Shown here: one piece after another, positions 8,351 to 16,335 of the stretch | Numbering within the stretch: the first letter of the stretch is position 1 | Layout: each line of letters begins with the position of its first letter | Source: Flavobacterium tructae | GTDB lineage: Bacteria > Bacteroidota > Bacteroidia > Flavobacteriales > Flavobacteriaceae | Direction: 5' to 3' | Length of the DNA: 64,000 nucleotides | NCBI RefSeq assembly: GCF_002217475.1 | Contig: NZ_MUHH01000017.1 | Span: forward strand, 422,991-486,990 | The notes under the pieces: model-generated | What the model saw: only the letters and a program-made list of their open reading frames with translations | What the model was told of the DNA's origin: nothing | The model's database searches: none | Position numbers and translations under genes: made by a program

Positions 8351-8836
8351 TTATTCTAGTACCCTGTTGATTTGAGCAAATGAATTTTGATAATAGGATT
8401 CTTTAGTGGATGAAATAATAACTCCTTTTGAGGTAGAGGAATGCACAAATTTGATTTCATCTGATTTTACTTCAACAATAAGTCCGACATGATTGATCTG
8501 TTTGCTTCTGTTTGTTTTGAAGAAAATTAAATCCCCTTTTTGGGCGTCATTAAATTTAATGATTCTTCCCACCTTAGCCTGCTCAAAAGAGTTTCGGGGT
8601 AGTTTTATATTTTCCGACTCAAAAGTGGTAAACACTAATCCGGAGCAGTCATAGCCACTTTTTGTAGTGCCACCGGCTTTGTATTGCACCCCAATATTGT
8701 CTGTTGCGTGTTCGATTAAATGCGTAACCGTATACCTGTTTTCCCGCTTTGATTCTTTGTTGCCCACCGCAGTTGAGGCCGATTTACAGGAAGCAAAAAG
8801 GACAGTGATGAGTATTAAATAATATATTCTTTTCAA
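8351..8836 (-). CDS. NlpC/P60 (C40) peptidase lipoprotein
   Basis: 161 residues. A lipoprotein signal with lipobox cysteine C17 (LFASC) is followed by an NlpC/P60 domain with the catalytic cysteine C64 in GYDCSGLVF, the histidine H116 in NHVGLI and a third polar residue H132. The family cleaves peptide cross-links or stems in peptidoglycan; as a lipoprotein this one should act at the inner face of the outer membrane. It lies 12 nt from the end of lpxB in the same direction and 48 nt before comEC, so it is probably part of the surE-lpxB-comEC transcript. It is single-domain, with no SH3 or LysM module, so the exact bond cut cannot be stated. Confidence 0.88.
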   Translation of the reverse strand: MKRIYYLILITVLFASCKSASTAVGNKESKRENRYTVTHLIEHATDNIGVQYKAGGTTKSGYDCSGLVFTTFESENIKLPRNSFEQAKVGRIIKFNDAQKGDLIFFKTNRSKQINHVGLIVEVKSDEIKFVHSSTSKGVIISSTKESYYQNSFAQINRVLE

Positions 8837-8848
8837 AGCAAGAAAGTT

Positions 8849-9967
8849 TTAAACGTGTTTTAAATCAGCTACAATAAGCTTTGCGGTTTTTTTACTGGCT
8901 CCGACACCTCCCAGTTTTTGCTCTAAGATGTCGTACTTCTTTAATAATTTTTCGCGATAGTCAGAAGTCAGTAATTTTTGTAATTCTTCTTTAATTCGTT
9001 TCGTGTTGCATTCACTCTGGATTAATTCTGTAACCACTTCTTCATCCATGATTAAATTGACAAGTGAAATATATTTTAGCGTGATAATACGCTTGGCAAT
9101 TTGATAGGAAATAGCACTTCCTTTGTAGCAGACTACCTCTGGGACTTTAAAAAGAGCCGTTTCTAATGTCGCGGTTCCGGATGTTACCAGAGCTGCGGTT
9201 GAAGAGCGTAACAAATCATACGTTTTGTTCGATACAAATTTGATGTTTTTATTGCTGATGAATTGCTGATAAAACTCAAAATCCTGACTTGGAGCACCGG
9301 CAATTACAAATTCATAATCCTGAAAATCATCCACCACACTTAGCATCACACTCAGCATTTTTGTGATTTCCTGTTGACGGCTTCCGGGTAGCACCGCAAT
9401 AATAGGTTTCTCTCCCAGTTGGTTTTCTTTTCTGAAGGTTGTTTCATTAAAAGAAGGCTGATTCTGAATAGCATCAATCAGAGGATGCCCAACAAAATCG
9501 ACCGGAAAATGATGTTTGTCCTCGTAGAAGCTTTTTTCGAAAGGTAAAATCACAAACATTTTGTCAATATCATTTTTGATTGCCTTGATACGATTCTCTT
9601 TCCAGGCCCAGATTTGCGGCGAAATATAATAATGCGTTTTATAATGTAAAGCTTTGGCCCATTTCGCTATACGCATATTAAAACCGGGATAGTCTATAAA
9701 AATCAAAACATCAGGTTGAAATGCTGTGATATCTTTCTTGCAAATTTTAATATTGTTTAATATGGTTTTTAAATTGAAAAGAACTTCAACAAACCCCATG
9801 AAAGCCAGTTCGCGGTAATGTTTTACCAGAGTTCCGCCGGCTTTTTGCATTAAATCACCGCCCCAAAATCTAATTTCCGCCTGAGGATCTTCCTCATATA
9901 GTGCTTTCATTAAATTAGAACCATGTAAATCTCCTGACGCTTCACCAGCTATTATGTAGTACTTCAT
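8849..9967 (-). CDS. lpxB: Lipid-A-disaccharide synthase
   Basis: 372 residues, the usual length for this glycosyltransferase family 19 enzyme. It joins UDP-2,3-diacylglucosamine and lipid X to make the lipid A disaccharide at the cytoplasmic side of the inner membrane. Recognisable motifs are the N-terminal GEASGDLHGSNLM, the LPGSRQQEI loop in the middle and SGTATLETALF towards the C-terminus. The neighbours surE and comEC in the same direction are a common arrangement in Flavobacteriaceae. The gap of about 70 nt before it shows no clear terminator, so it probably shares a transcript with surE. Confidence 0.95.
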   Translation of the reverse strand: MKYYIIAGEASGDLHGSNLMKALYEEDPQAEIRFWGGDLMQKAGGTLVKHYRELAFMGFVEVLFNLKTILNNIKICKKDITAFQPDVLIFIDYPGFNMRIAKWAKALHYKTHYYISPQIWAWKENRIKAIKNDIDKMFVILPFEKSFYEDKHHFPVDFVGHPLIDAIQNQPSFNETTFRKENQLGEKPIIAVLPGSRQQEITKMLSVMLSVVDDFQDYEFVIAGAPSQDFEFYQQFISNKNIKFVSNKTYDLLRSSTAALVTSGTATLETALFKVPEVVCYKGSAISYQIAKRIITLKYISLVNLIMDEEVVTELIQSECNTKRIKEELQKLLTSDYREKLLKKYDILEQKLGGVGASKKTAKLIVADLKHV

Positions 9968-10036
9968 ATTGATTTTTTTGAAAGTGTGTTTCCAACTTTA
10001 AAACGCAAAATAATTTTTGCAGCACAAAGATAAGAT

Positions 10037-10309
10037 TTAAATAAACAAAGTTGAAATCGCAAGAACAATGACTGCCAAAACAACACCTCTGGCCATCAGT
10101 TCCCGGTTCGTTTTTAGAAAAATACCAAAAACGGCCAGATCTAAAACGGTCCCGATTGTGATTACTTTTCCGAGATATCCTTGTTGCCTGATGGTTTGAA
10201 TTCCCGTAAAGAAATCAAATTTGGTGAAGAACGAAACAAACAAAAAACTTCCAAGCAAAGCTGTGAAAATTCCAATAACAAAGCCTATGATAATGTCTTT
10301 TTTATTCAT
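10037..10309 (-). CDS. Small membrane protein between surE and lpxB
   Basis: 90 residues with three predicted membrane helices (about 7-29, 45-66 and 70-89) and a short charged loop. I do not recognise a family. It overlaps the end of surE by 8 nt and precedes lpxB, so it is translationally tied to surE. Its position suggests an accessory role at the inner membrane, but no function can be assigned. Confidence 0.7.
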   Translation of the reverse strand: MNKKDIIIGFVIGIFTALLGSFLFVSFFTKFDFFTGIQTIRQQGYLGKVITIGTVLDLAVFGIFLKTNRELMARGVVLAVIVLAISTLFI

Positions 10310-11081
10310 TTAATTTCCAGGTATTAAGCTGCTGCATGGTATGATGTGCGGTCAGATCAAACTGTACCGGAACAATTGAAATGTATCCGTTTTCTAAGGC
10401 CCACTCATCAGTATCTTCACCTTGATCTTCGTTTGTAAATTTTCCGGTAAGCCAGTAATAATCCTTACCGAAAGGAGTCTGTCTTTTGTCAAACTTTTGA
10501 GAGTAGTAAGCCTTAGCCTGACGGCAGATTTTTACCCCCTTGATTTCTTCTTCTTTTAGTTTTGGGAAATTTACATTTAAAACCACACCCTGAGGAAGTT
10601 TGTTTTTCAAAGTTTCTAAGGTAATTTTTTTAACGAACGATTTGATCGGTTCAAAATCGGCATTCCAGTCAAAATCTAATAAAGAAAACCCAATTGCCTG
10701 AATTCCTTCTATACCGGCCTCTACAGCAGCACTCATCGTACCGGAATAAATCACATTAATAGAAGAATTTGACCCGTGATTAATCCCTGAAACGCACAAG
10801 TCCGGTTTTCTTTTTAAAATTTCATTGACGGCCAGTTTAACACAATCTACAGGAGTTCCTGAGCAGCTATATTCCGTTACCGCATCTTCTTCTTTAGAAA
10901 TTTTGTCAAGAAACAAAGTGTTGTTTATGGTAATGGCATGGCCCATGGCGCTCTGAGGCTTATCCGGAGCTACCACTACGACTTCACCAATAGTTTCCAT
11001 CACACTGATTAAAGCTCTTATTCCGGGAGCTAAAATGCCATCATCATTCGTAACTAATATTAGGGGTTTCTCATTTTTCAT
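10302..11081 (-). CDS. surE: 5'/3'-nucleotidase SurE
   Basis: 259 residues, typical SurE length. The N-terminal motif LVTNDDGILAPGI carries the metal-binding aspartates (D13, D14), and SGINHGSNSS supplies the conserved NHG metal-site segment near residue 100. SurE removes phosphate from nucleoside monophosphates in the cytoplasm with a divalent metal. It is the first gene of the minus-strand run leading to lpxB and comEC and has a -7 element 33 nt upstream. Its last codons overlap the start of the small membrane protein gene. Confidence 0.95.
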   Translation of the reverse strand: MKNEKPLILVTNDDGILAPGIRALISVMETIGEVVVVAPDKPQSAMGHAITINNTLFLDKISKEEDAVTEYSCSGTPVDCVKLAVNEILKRKPDLCVSGINHGSNSSINVIYSGTMSAAVEAGIEGIQAIGFSLLDFDWNADFEPIKSFVKKITLETLKNKLPQGVVLNVNFPKLKEEEIKGVKICRQAKAYYSQKFDKRQTPFGKDYYWLTGKFTNEDQGEDTDEWALENGYISIVPVQFDLTAHHTMQQLNTWKLNE

Positions 11082-11114
11082 GCTAAAATCGTAAGGTTAT
11101 ATAAGGGGTTTAAG

Positions 11115-11122
11115 CAAATGTA
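11115..11122 (-). promoter_or_regulatory. -7 element TACATTTG of the surE-lpxB-comEC run
   Basis: A perfect TAnnTTTG match 33 nt before the surE ATG. No TTG at the usual -33 distance. Confidence 0.5.
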
Positions 11123-11240
11123 GTGACAGATTTCGGTAGAAAACGAACAAAAAGAGCAAAATTTGTCAACTAATTTGAAGAAGATTTTTGCGCGTCAAAC
11201 ATTTTTATACCTTTAACAAAAAATTATAGCGGGCTTGGCT

Positions 11241-11269
11241 TTGTTGGCACAGTTTTTACCGTAACTTAG
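11241..11269 (+). promoter_or_regulatory. Promoter of the tail-specific protease gene
   Basis: TTG at 11241-11243, an 18-nt spacer and TAACTTAG at 11262-11269, one mismatch from TAnnTTTG, 13 nt before the ATG at 11283. Confidence 0.45.
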
Positions 11270-11282
11270 ATTAAAAAATTTG

Positions 11283-13466
11283 ATGAATGCTATTATTAAG
11301 TTTATGAAAAGAAATTATAAAATACTTATAGCCGTATTATGCTTGTCATTGACGTTGTTTGCTTTTAAAATAAATGCAGACAAATCAGTAGATCCGGACC
11401 CGAATAGAGATAAAACACTTTTAGAATTATTAGCATTTGTCATTGAAAAAGGACACTATAGTCCTGCAGAAATAAATGATGAATTCTCTAAGGGAATTTT
11501 TAAAGATTATATCGAAGCATTAGATCCGTCTAAGAGATTCTTCCTGCAATCGGATATTGACGAATTCAAACAATATGAATTGCAATTGGACGATCAGTTT
11601 TTGAATAAAGACTTAACGTTCTTCAACCTTACTTACACAAGATTGATGAAACGAATGGAGGAAAGCAAAAAACGTTATAAGACAATTTTAGCACAGCCTT
11701 TCAACTACGATATTGATGAGACTTTTAATGCGGATTATGACAAATTGCCGTATGCCAAAAATACAGCTGAGATCAACGAAAGATGGAGAAAACAAATTAA
11801 GTTATCTACACTTTCTTCGCTTGTTACCAAACAAAAATTAGAAGAGGATAAAAAGAAAACAGATCCGAATTATAAGGAGAAAACTTTTGAAACTCTGGAA
11901 AAAGAAACACGTGAAAGCTCACTAAAATCTTTAGATGACAATTTTAGCCTGATTAAAGATTTGAATAAAGAAGATTGGTTTTCAGTATATGTAAATTCAA
12001 TCATGACTCGTTTTGATCCTCATACCAGCTATTTTGCGCCTGAAGATAAAGATCGTTTCGATGTTAATATTAGTGGAAAACTGGAAGGTATTGGTGCAAG
12101 ATTGACTAAGAAAAATGATTTTACTCAAATTGATGAGTTAATTTCAGGAGGACCGGCATGGAAAGGAAAACAACTTGAAGCAGGAGATTTAATTCTGAAA
12201 GTGGCACAAGGAAACGAAGAGCCTGTAGATGTTGTGGGAATGCGTTTGGACGATGTTGTGAAAAAAATAAAAGGACACAAAGGAACAGAAGTTAAACTTA
12301 CAGTTAAAAAAGTAGACGGTACAATTAAAATCATTTCAATTATCAGAGATGTAGTTGAAATTGAAGAAACATACGCAAAATCAAGTATTGTAGAAAGAAA
12401 CGGATTAAAATACGGAGTAATTTACCTGCCTAAATTTTATATCGATTTTGAGAACAAAGACGGTCGTGATGCCGGAAAAGATATTGCTCTTGAAGTAGAA
12501 AGACTTAAAAAAGAAGATATAAACGGTATCGTACTTGATGTGCGTGACGATGGAGGAGGATCTTTATCGACTGTTGTTGATATTGCAGGTTTATTTATCG
12601 AAGAAGGGCCAATCGTTCAGGTGAAATCTGCAGGAAAAAAGAAAGAAGTACTGTACGATAAAGATAAAAAAGTGGAGTGGGACGGACCATTAGTAATTAT
12701 GGTAAACAGTTTCTCAGCTTCGGCTTCAGAGATTTTGGCGGCAGCAATTCAGGATTACAAACGTGGGGTTATCATTGGTAGTAAACAAACCTACGGAAAA
12801 GGAACAGTTCAGAATGTTCTGGATTTGAATCAATTTGTTCGTAATGCAAATTATGGAGATTTAGGTGCTTTGAAGATTACAGGACAAAAGTTCTATAGAA
12901 TTAACGGAGGTTCTACTCAGTTAGAAGGAGTTCATAGTGATGTGGTAATGCCGGATCGTTATGCTTACTTAAAAATGGGGGAACGCGATATCGACAATGC
13001 TATGCCTTGGGATAAAATAGATCCGGCGGATTATAGCACATGGCATTCGAATACAAATTTTACTAAAGCAATTGAAAGCAGTAAAAACAGAATTGCTCAA
13101 AATGCACAGTTTAAATTGATCGAAGACAATGCAAAATGGATTGATGTTAAGAACAAGGAGAATACTTACAGTTTAAACATCAAAAACTTCAAAGCAACTC
13201 AGGAACAGGTAGAAACTGAAGGTAAAAAATACAAACCAATTTCAGATTACAAAAATAATTTGGTTTTTAAATCATTGCCTTACGAAGAGCTTGAAATGAA
13301 AAGTGATGCTACATTAAAAGAAAAAAGAGAGGCTTGGCATCAGGCATTATCTAAAGATGTTTATGTAGAAGAAGCATTGAATGTTTTAGATGATTTACAA
13401 GTAAAAGGTGTAGTAAGAAACAGCGCTACAACTAAAATTAAAAGAGATAAATTAGTAAAATCTTAA
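11283..13466 (+). CDS. prc: Carboxy-terminal processing (tail-specific) protease, S41A family
   Basis: 727 residues from the ATG at 11283; a second in-frame ATG at 11304 gives a cleaner signal sequence (KRNYKILIAVLCLSLTLFAF) and is an alternative start. The order is a signal or anchor helix, a long N-terminal Prc-type helical domain, a PDZ domain around residues 250-350, and the S41 peptidase core with catalytic serine S480 in FSASASE and lysine K506 in TYGKG. The C-terminal extension is of the DUF3340 kind seen in Prc. It is a periplasmic serine protease that degrades or trims proteins from their C-termini. It has its own promoter and a strong terminator, hence a single-gene transcript. Confidence 0.93.
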   Translation: MNAIIKFMKRNYKILIAVLCLSLTLFAFKINADKSVDPDPNRDKTLLELLAFVIEKGHYSPAEINDEFSKGIFKDYIEALDPSKRFFLQSDIDEFKQYELQLDDQFLNKDLTFFNLTYTRLMKRMEESKKRYKTILAQPFNYDIDETFNADYDKLPYAKNTAEINERWRKQIKLSTLSSLVTKQKLEEDKKKTDPNYKEKTFETLEKETRESSLKSLDDNFSLIKDLNKEDWFSVYVNSIMTRFDPHTSYFAPEDKDRFDVNISGKLEGIGARLTKKNDFTQIDELISGGPAWKGKQLEAGDLILKVAQGNEEPVDVVGMRLDDVVKKIKGHKGTEVKLTVKKVDGTIKIISIIRDVVEIEETYAKSSIVERNGLKYGVIYLPKFYIDFENKDGRDAGKDIALEVERLKKEDINGIVLDVRDDGGGSLSTVVDIAGLFIEEGPIVQVKSAGKKKEVLYDKDKKVEWDGPLVIMVNSFSASASEILAAAIQDYKRGVIIGSKQTYGKGTVQNVLDLNQFVRNANYGDLGALKITGQKFYRINGGSTQLEGVHSDVVMPDRYAYLKMGERDIDNAMPWDKIDPADYSTWHSNTNFTKAIESSKNRIAQNAQFKLIEDNAKWIDVKNKENTYSLNIKNFKATQEQVETEGKKYKPISDYKNNLVFKSLPYEELEMKSDATLKEKREAWHQALSKDVYVEEALNVLDDLQVKGVVRNSATTKIKRDKLVKS

Positions 13467-13492
13467 TACTGTAAAAGGATTAATTTGTTAGG

Positions 13493-13530
13493 AAAACGCT
13501 CCAAAATGTATTTTTTGGAGCGTTTTTTTT
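13493..13530 (+). terminator. Rho-independent terminator of the prc gene
   Basis: A 14-bp stem (13493-13506 with 13513-13526) with a 6-nt loop and a T run of eight or more. Confidence 0.9.
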
Positions 13531-13588
13531 GTAGATTTAACGGTATTCTACAGATGTTGGAAACCAGATAAAAATATCCGAAAGAAAG

Positions 13589-14374
13589 ATGAAAAATTAT
13601 ATCCTTTTGAGTTTGTTGGGATTTGTGCTGTTATCCTGTAAAAAAGAAATTAATGAAAGTGAAAAACTGTCCGAACAGGAGAAGGAGATTCCATTTGTTT
13701 CGAATCAAGGCAGTTCAGATTCCGTATTTACAGCAGCATATTTGCCGACTTCTACGACCCGACAAATTGTAAAACATAACTATTACACATTGTCCTACAA
13801 TGAAAAATTTGAACAGGCAGAATGGGTTGCTTATGAATTAAAGAAAGAATATCTAAAAAATGCCGATTATAAGCGCCCTTATTTTATTGAAGATCCAAAA
13901 GTACCAACCGGTTCTGCAGATTGGAGGAATTATAAAAAGTCGGGTTATGATAAGGGGCATCTTTGTCCTGCGGGAGATATGGAGTTTAATGAGAGTGCTT
14001 ACAACGATACCTTTTACACTTCAAATATTTCACCACAAGATCACGATTTCAACAGCGGAATCTGGAACAGACTGGAACAGAAAACACGTTATTGGGCTGA
14101 AAAGTATCATGACATTTATGTAGTGACAGGAGGAATTTTGAAAGATTCGGATAAAAAAATAGGAACAGAAAAAGTATCTGTTCCTAGGTATTTTTATAAA
14201 ATTATCCTGGTCAAAACCGGAAAGGAACATAAGGCGATTGCTTTTTTAGTTCCGAACAAGGATAGTGACAAATCACTTTATGATTTTGTAGTTCCAATTG
14301 AGACTCTTGAGAAAATGACCGGAATTGATTTCTTTCCCAATTTAAAGAATCTAAAAAGTAGTCAAAGTTTTTAA
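13589..14374 (+). CDS. Secreted DNA/RNA non-specific endonuclease, lipoprotein
   Basis: 261 residues. The lipoprotein signal ends in the lipobox cysteine C17 (LLSC). The NUC1/Serratia-nuclease core contains the active-site motif DKGHLCPAGDM (catalytic H124; the family usually has DRGH) and the following TSNISPQ segment with the metal-binding asparagine region. These enzymes cut DNA and RNA without sequence preference, using one metal ion. The lipid anchor places it at the cell surface or the periplasmic face, which suits nucleic-acid scavenging. Its last 24 nt overlap the end of the convergent rpe gene. Lysine in place of arginine in DRGH occurs elsewhere and need not mean inactivity. Confidence 0.9.
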   Translation: MKNYILLSLLGFVLLSCKKEINESEKLSEQEKEIPFVSNQGSSDSVFTAAYLPTSTTRQIVKHNYYTLSYNEKFEQAEWVAYELKKEYLKNADYKRPYFIEDPKVPTGSADWRNYKKSGYDKGHLCPAGDMEFNESAYNDTFYTSNISPQDHDFNSGIWNRLEQKTRYWAEKYHDIYVVTGGILKDSDKKIGTEKVSVPRYFYKIILVKTGKEHKAIAFLVPNKDSDKSLYDFVVPIETLEKMTGIDFFPNLKNLKSSQSF

Positions 14375-15013
14375 TTCAGCAATAGTCTGAGTTGGGTTTT
14401 CGGCTTTAAATACAAAGCTTCCGGCAACCAGAACATCAGCACCGGCTTCTACTAATTGTTTGGCATTTTTACTGGTCACACCACCATCAATTTCAATAAT
14501 GGTCGAAGCATTTTTACGAGTAATTAAGGCTTTTAGCTTCTCTACTTTAGCATAAGTATTTTCGATGAACGACTGACCTCCAAAACCTGGATTTACGCTC
14601 ATGATACAGACTAAATCAATATCGTTGATTACATCTTCTAATAAATCAATATTAGTGTGAGGGTTAATTGCAACTCCTGCTTTCATTCCTTCAGCTTTGA
14701 TGGCTTGTAGCGTTCTGTGTAAGTGTGTGCAGGCTTCGTAATGTACGCTCAGGATATTGGCGCCTAAATCGGCAAAAGTTTTAATGTAACGATCCGGATC
14801 AACAATCATCAGGTGTACGTCTATTGTTTTTTTAGCATGTCTTGAAATAGCTTCTAAAACTGGCATTCCGAAAGAAATATTCGGAACAAAAACTCCGTCC
14901 ATAATATCAATATGAAACCAGTCGGCCTGACTGTTGTTGATCATTTCGATATCACGTTGCAAATTAGCAAAATCAGCTGCCAGAACAGAAGGAGCAATAA
15001 GTGTATTCTTCAT
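14351..15013 (-). CDS. rpe: Ribulose-phosphate 3-epimerase
   Basis: 220 residues, the standard TIM-barrel length. Seen are the N-terminal IAPSVLAADFANL, the metal-binding and catalytic segments HIDIMDGVFVPN and VHLMI, the MSVNPGFGGQ loop and the phosphate-binding DGGVTSKN. The enzyme interconverts ribulose-5-phosphate and xylulose-5-phosphate in the pentose phosphate pathway. The gene converges on and overlaps the nuclease gene by 24 nt and is preceded by a perfect -7 promoter element, so it is probably a single-gene transcript. Confidence 0.96.
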   Translation of the reverse strand: MKNTLIAPSVLAADFANLQRDIEMINNSQADWFHIDIMDGVFVPNISFGMPVLEAISRHAKKTIDVHLMIVDPDRYIKTFADLGANILSVHYEACTHLHRTLQAIKAEGMKAGVAINPHTNIDLLEDVINDIDLVCIMSVNPGFGGQSFIENTYAKVEKLKALITRKNASTIIEIDGGVTSKNAKQLVEAGADVLVAGSFVFKAENPTQTIAELKTLTTF

Positions 15014-15044
15014 TGTGTAGTTGTGTGTTGTGTTGTTTTTTTTG

Positions 15045-15052
15045 CAAAGTTA
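15045..15052 (-). promoter_or_regulatory. -7 element TAACTTTG of rpe
   Basis: A perfect TAnnTTTG match 31 nt before the rpe ATG. Confidence 0.55.
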
Positions 15053-15187
15053 ATTTTTTTAATTGCAAAGCTCGCAAAGATTTATGCAAAGTTTTTATGT
15101 TTTGACTGGAGTAATAAATTCAAGAAGCATTGTGTTTTTTAAAAAGTCTGATTTGTAAAAGTGTTGCAGTAAAAAAGTAAAATAAAA

Positions 15188-15210
15188 AACTCCGGTAATC
15201 AGCCGGAGTT
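15188..15210 (-). terminator. Rho-independent terminator downstream of rpoD
   Basis: An 8-bp stem (15188-15195 with 15203-15210) followed on the minus strand by a T run. It lies about 140 nt past the rpoD stop, beyond a palindromic repeat. Confidence 0.75.
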
Positions 15211-15287
15211 TCAATCATCAATCAAAAAACGAACAGTCAATCAAACTGTTGTTTGCTTTGTCGTCCAATATAGGTAGTTTTGAAATA

Positions 15288-15350
15288 AATTCCAAATTCC
15301 AACAAAATAATTGGAATTTGGAATTGCTATAATTGGAACTTTGGAATTTA
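15288..15350. repeat. 7-bp-phased palindromic spacer (AATTCCA type)
   Basis: Two AATTCCA units plus one base (15288-15302) are exactly inverted at 15311-15325 around an 8-nt loop. Further degenerate TTGGAAC and TTGGAAT words continue to 15348. It lies directly after the rpoD stop. The same kind of 7-bp phasing, with other unit sequences, occurs in several other spacers of the window. Confidence 0.8.
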
Positions 15351-16211
15351 TCCAAGATAAGTTTTAAGAATTTTACTTCTTGAAGTATGTTTTAATCTAC
15401 GGATTGCTTTTTCTTTAATCTGACGAACACGCTCACGAGTTAAATCGAAAGTTTCTCCAATTTCTTCTAAAGTCATTGGGTGCTGATCGCCAAGACCAAA
15501 ATACAAACGAACAACATCGGCCTCTCTTGGAGTTAATGTCTCTAGTGAACGCTCAATTTCAGTACGTAATGATTCGTGAATTAATTCTCTGTCCGGGTTT
15601 GGAGATTCTCCTGAACGTAAAACGTCATAAAGGTTAGAATCTTCACCTTCAACAAGAGGTGCATCCATTGATAGGTGACGACCAGAGTTTTTCATAGACT
15701 CTTTCACGTCATTTACAGTCATGTCAAGTTCTTTTGCAATTTCTTCAGCAGAAGGCGGACGCTCGTTAGATTGCTCTAATAAAGCATACATTTTGTTGAT
15801 TTTATTGATAGAACCGATTTTGTTTAATGGTAAACGAACAATACGAGATTGTTCTGCCAAAGCCTGCAGGATCGATTGACGAATCCACCATACAGCATAA
15901 GAGATGAATTTGAAACCACGAGTCTCATCAAAACGCTGAGCGGCTTTAATTAAACCTAAGTTTCCTTCATTAATTAAGTCAGGAAGAGTTAATCCTTGAT
16001 TTTGATATTGTTTAGCAACCGATACAACGAAACGTAGGTTAGCTTTTGTTAATTTTTCTAATGCTCTTTGATCACCGGCTTTTATTCTTTGTGCTAATTC
16101 TACCTCTTCATCGGCGGTAATTAGGTCAACTTTTCCAATTTCTTGTAGGTATTTGTCTAATGATGCAGTTTCACGATTGGTTACCTGCTTGGTGATTTTA
16201 AGTTGTCTCAT
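15348..16211 (-). CDS. rpoD: Primary RNA polymerase sigma factor RpoD (Bacteroidota type)
   Basis: 287 residues, the short primary sigma of Bacteroidota, which lacks the long region 1.1 and non-conserved insert of proteobacterial sigma-70. Region 1.2 starts at about residue 16 ([17 protein letters not shown]). Region 2 has [17 protein letters not shown] and [15 protein letters not shown], the core-binding and -10-reading parts. Region 3 follows, and region 4.2 ends the protein with [20 protein letters not shown]. It directs housekeeping transcription and should read the TAnnTTTG elements seen across this window. The start is preceded by a Shine-Dalgarno-like GAGGAG about 10 nt upstream, unusual for this phylum. 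Confidence 0.96.
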   Translation of the reverse strand: MRQLKITKQVTNRETASLDKYLQEIGKVDLITADEEVELAQRIKAGDQRALEKLTKANLRFVVSVAKQYQNQGLTLPDLINEGNLGLIKAAQRFDETRGFKFISYAVWWIRQSILQALAEQSRIVRLPLNKIGSINKINKMYALLEQSNERPPSAEEIAKELDMTVNDVKESMKNSGRHLSMDAPLVEGEDSNLYDVLRSGESPNPDRELIHESLRTEIERSLETLTPREADVVRLYFGLGDQHPMTLEEIGETFDLTRERVRQIKEKAIRRLKHTSRSKILKTYLG

Positions 16212-16335
16212 GTTTTTTGTCTCCTCAATTTTTAAGTGTACAAATGGTTATACGTAATGAGTTCAAAAAAAGTTACAATTAATTTAAATTATTTTTACAA
16301 ATTAATTGTTTGGCTGCTTTTTTATCTCTTCCCAT

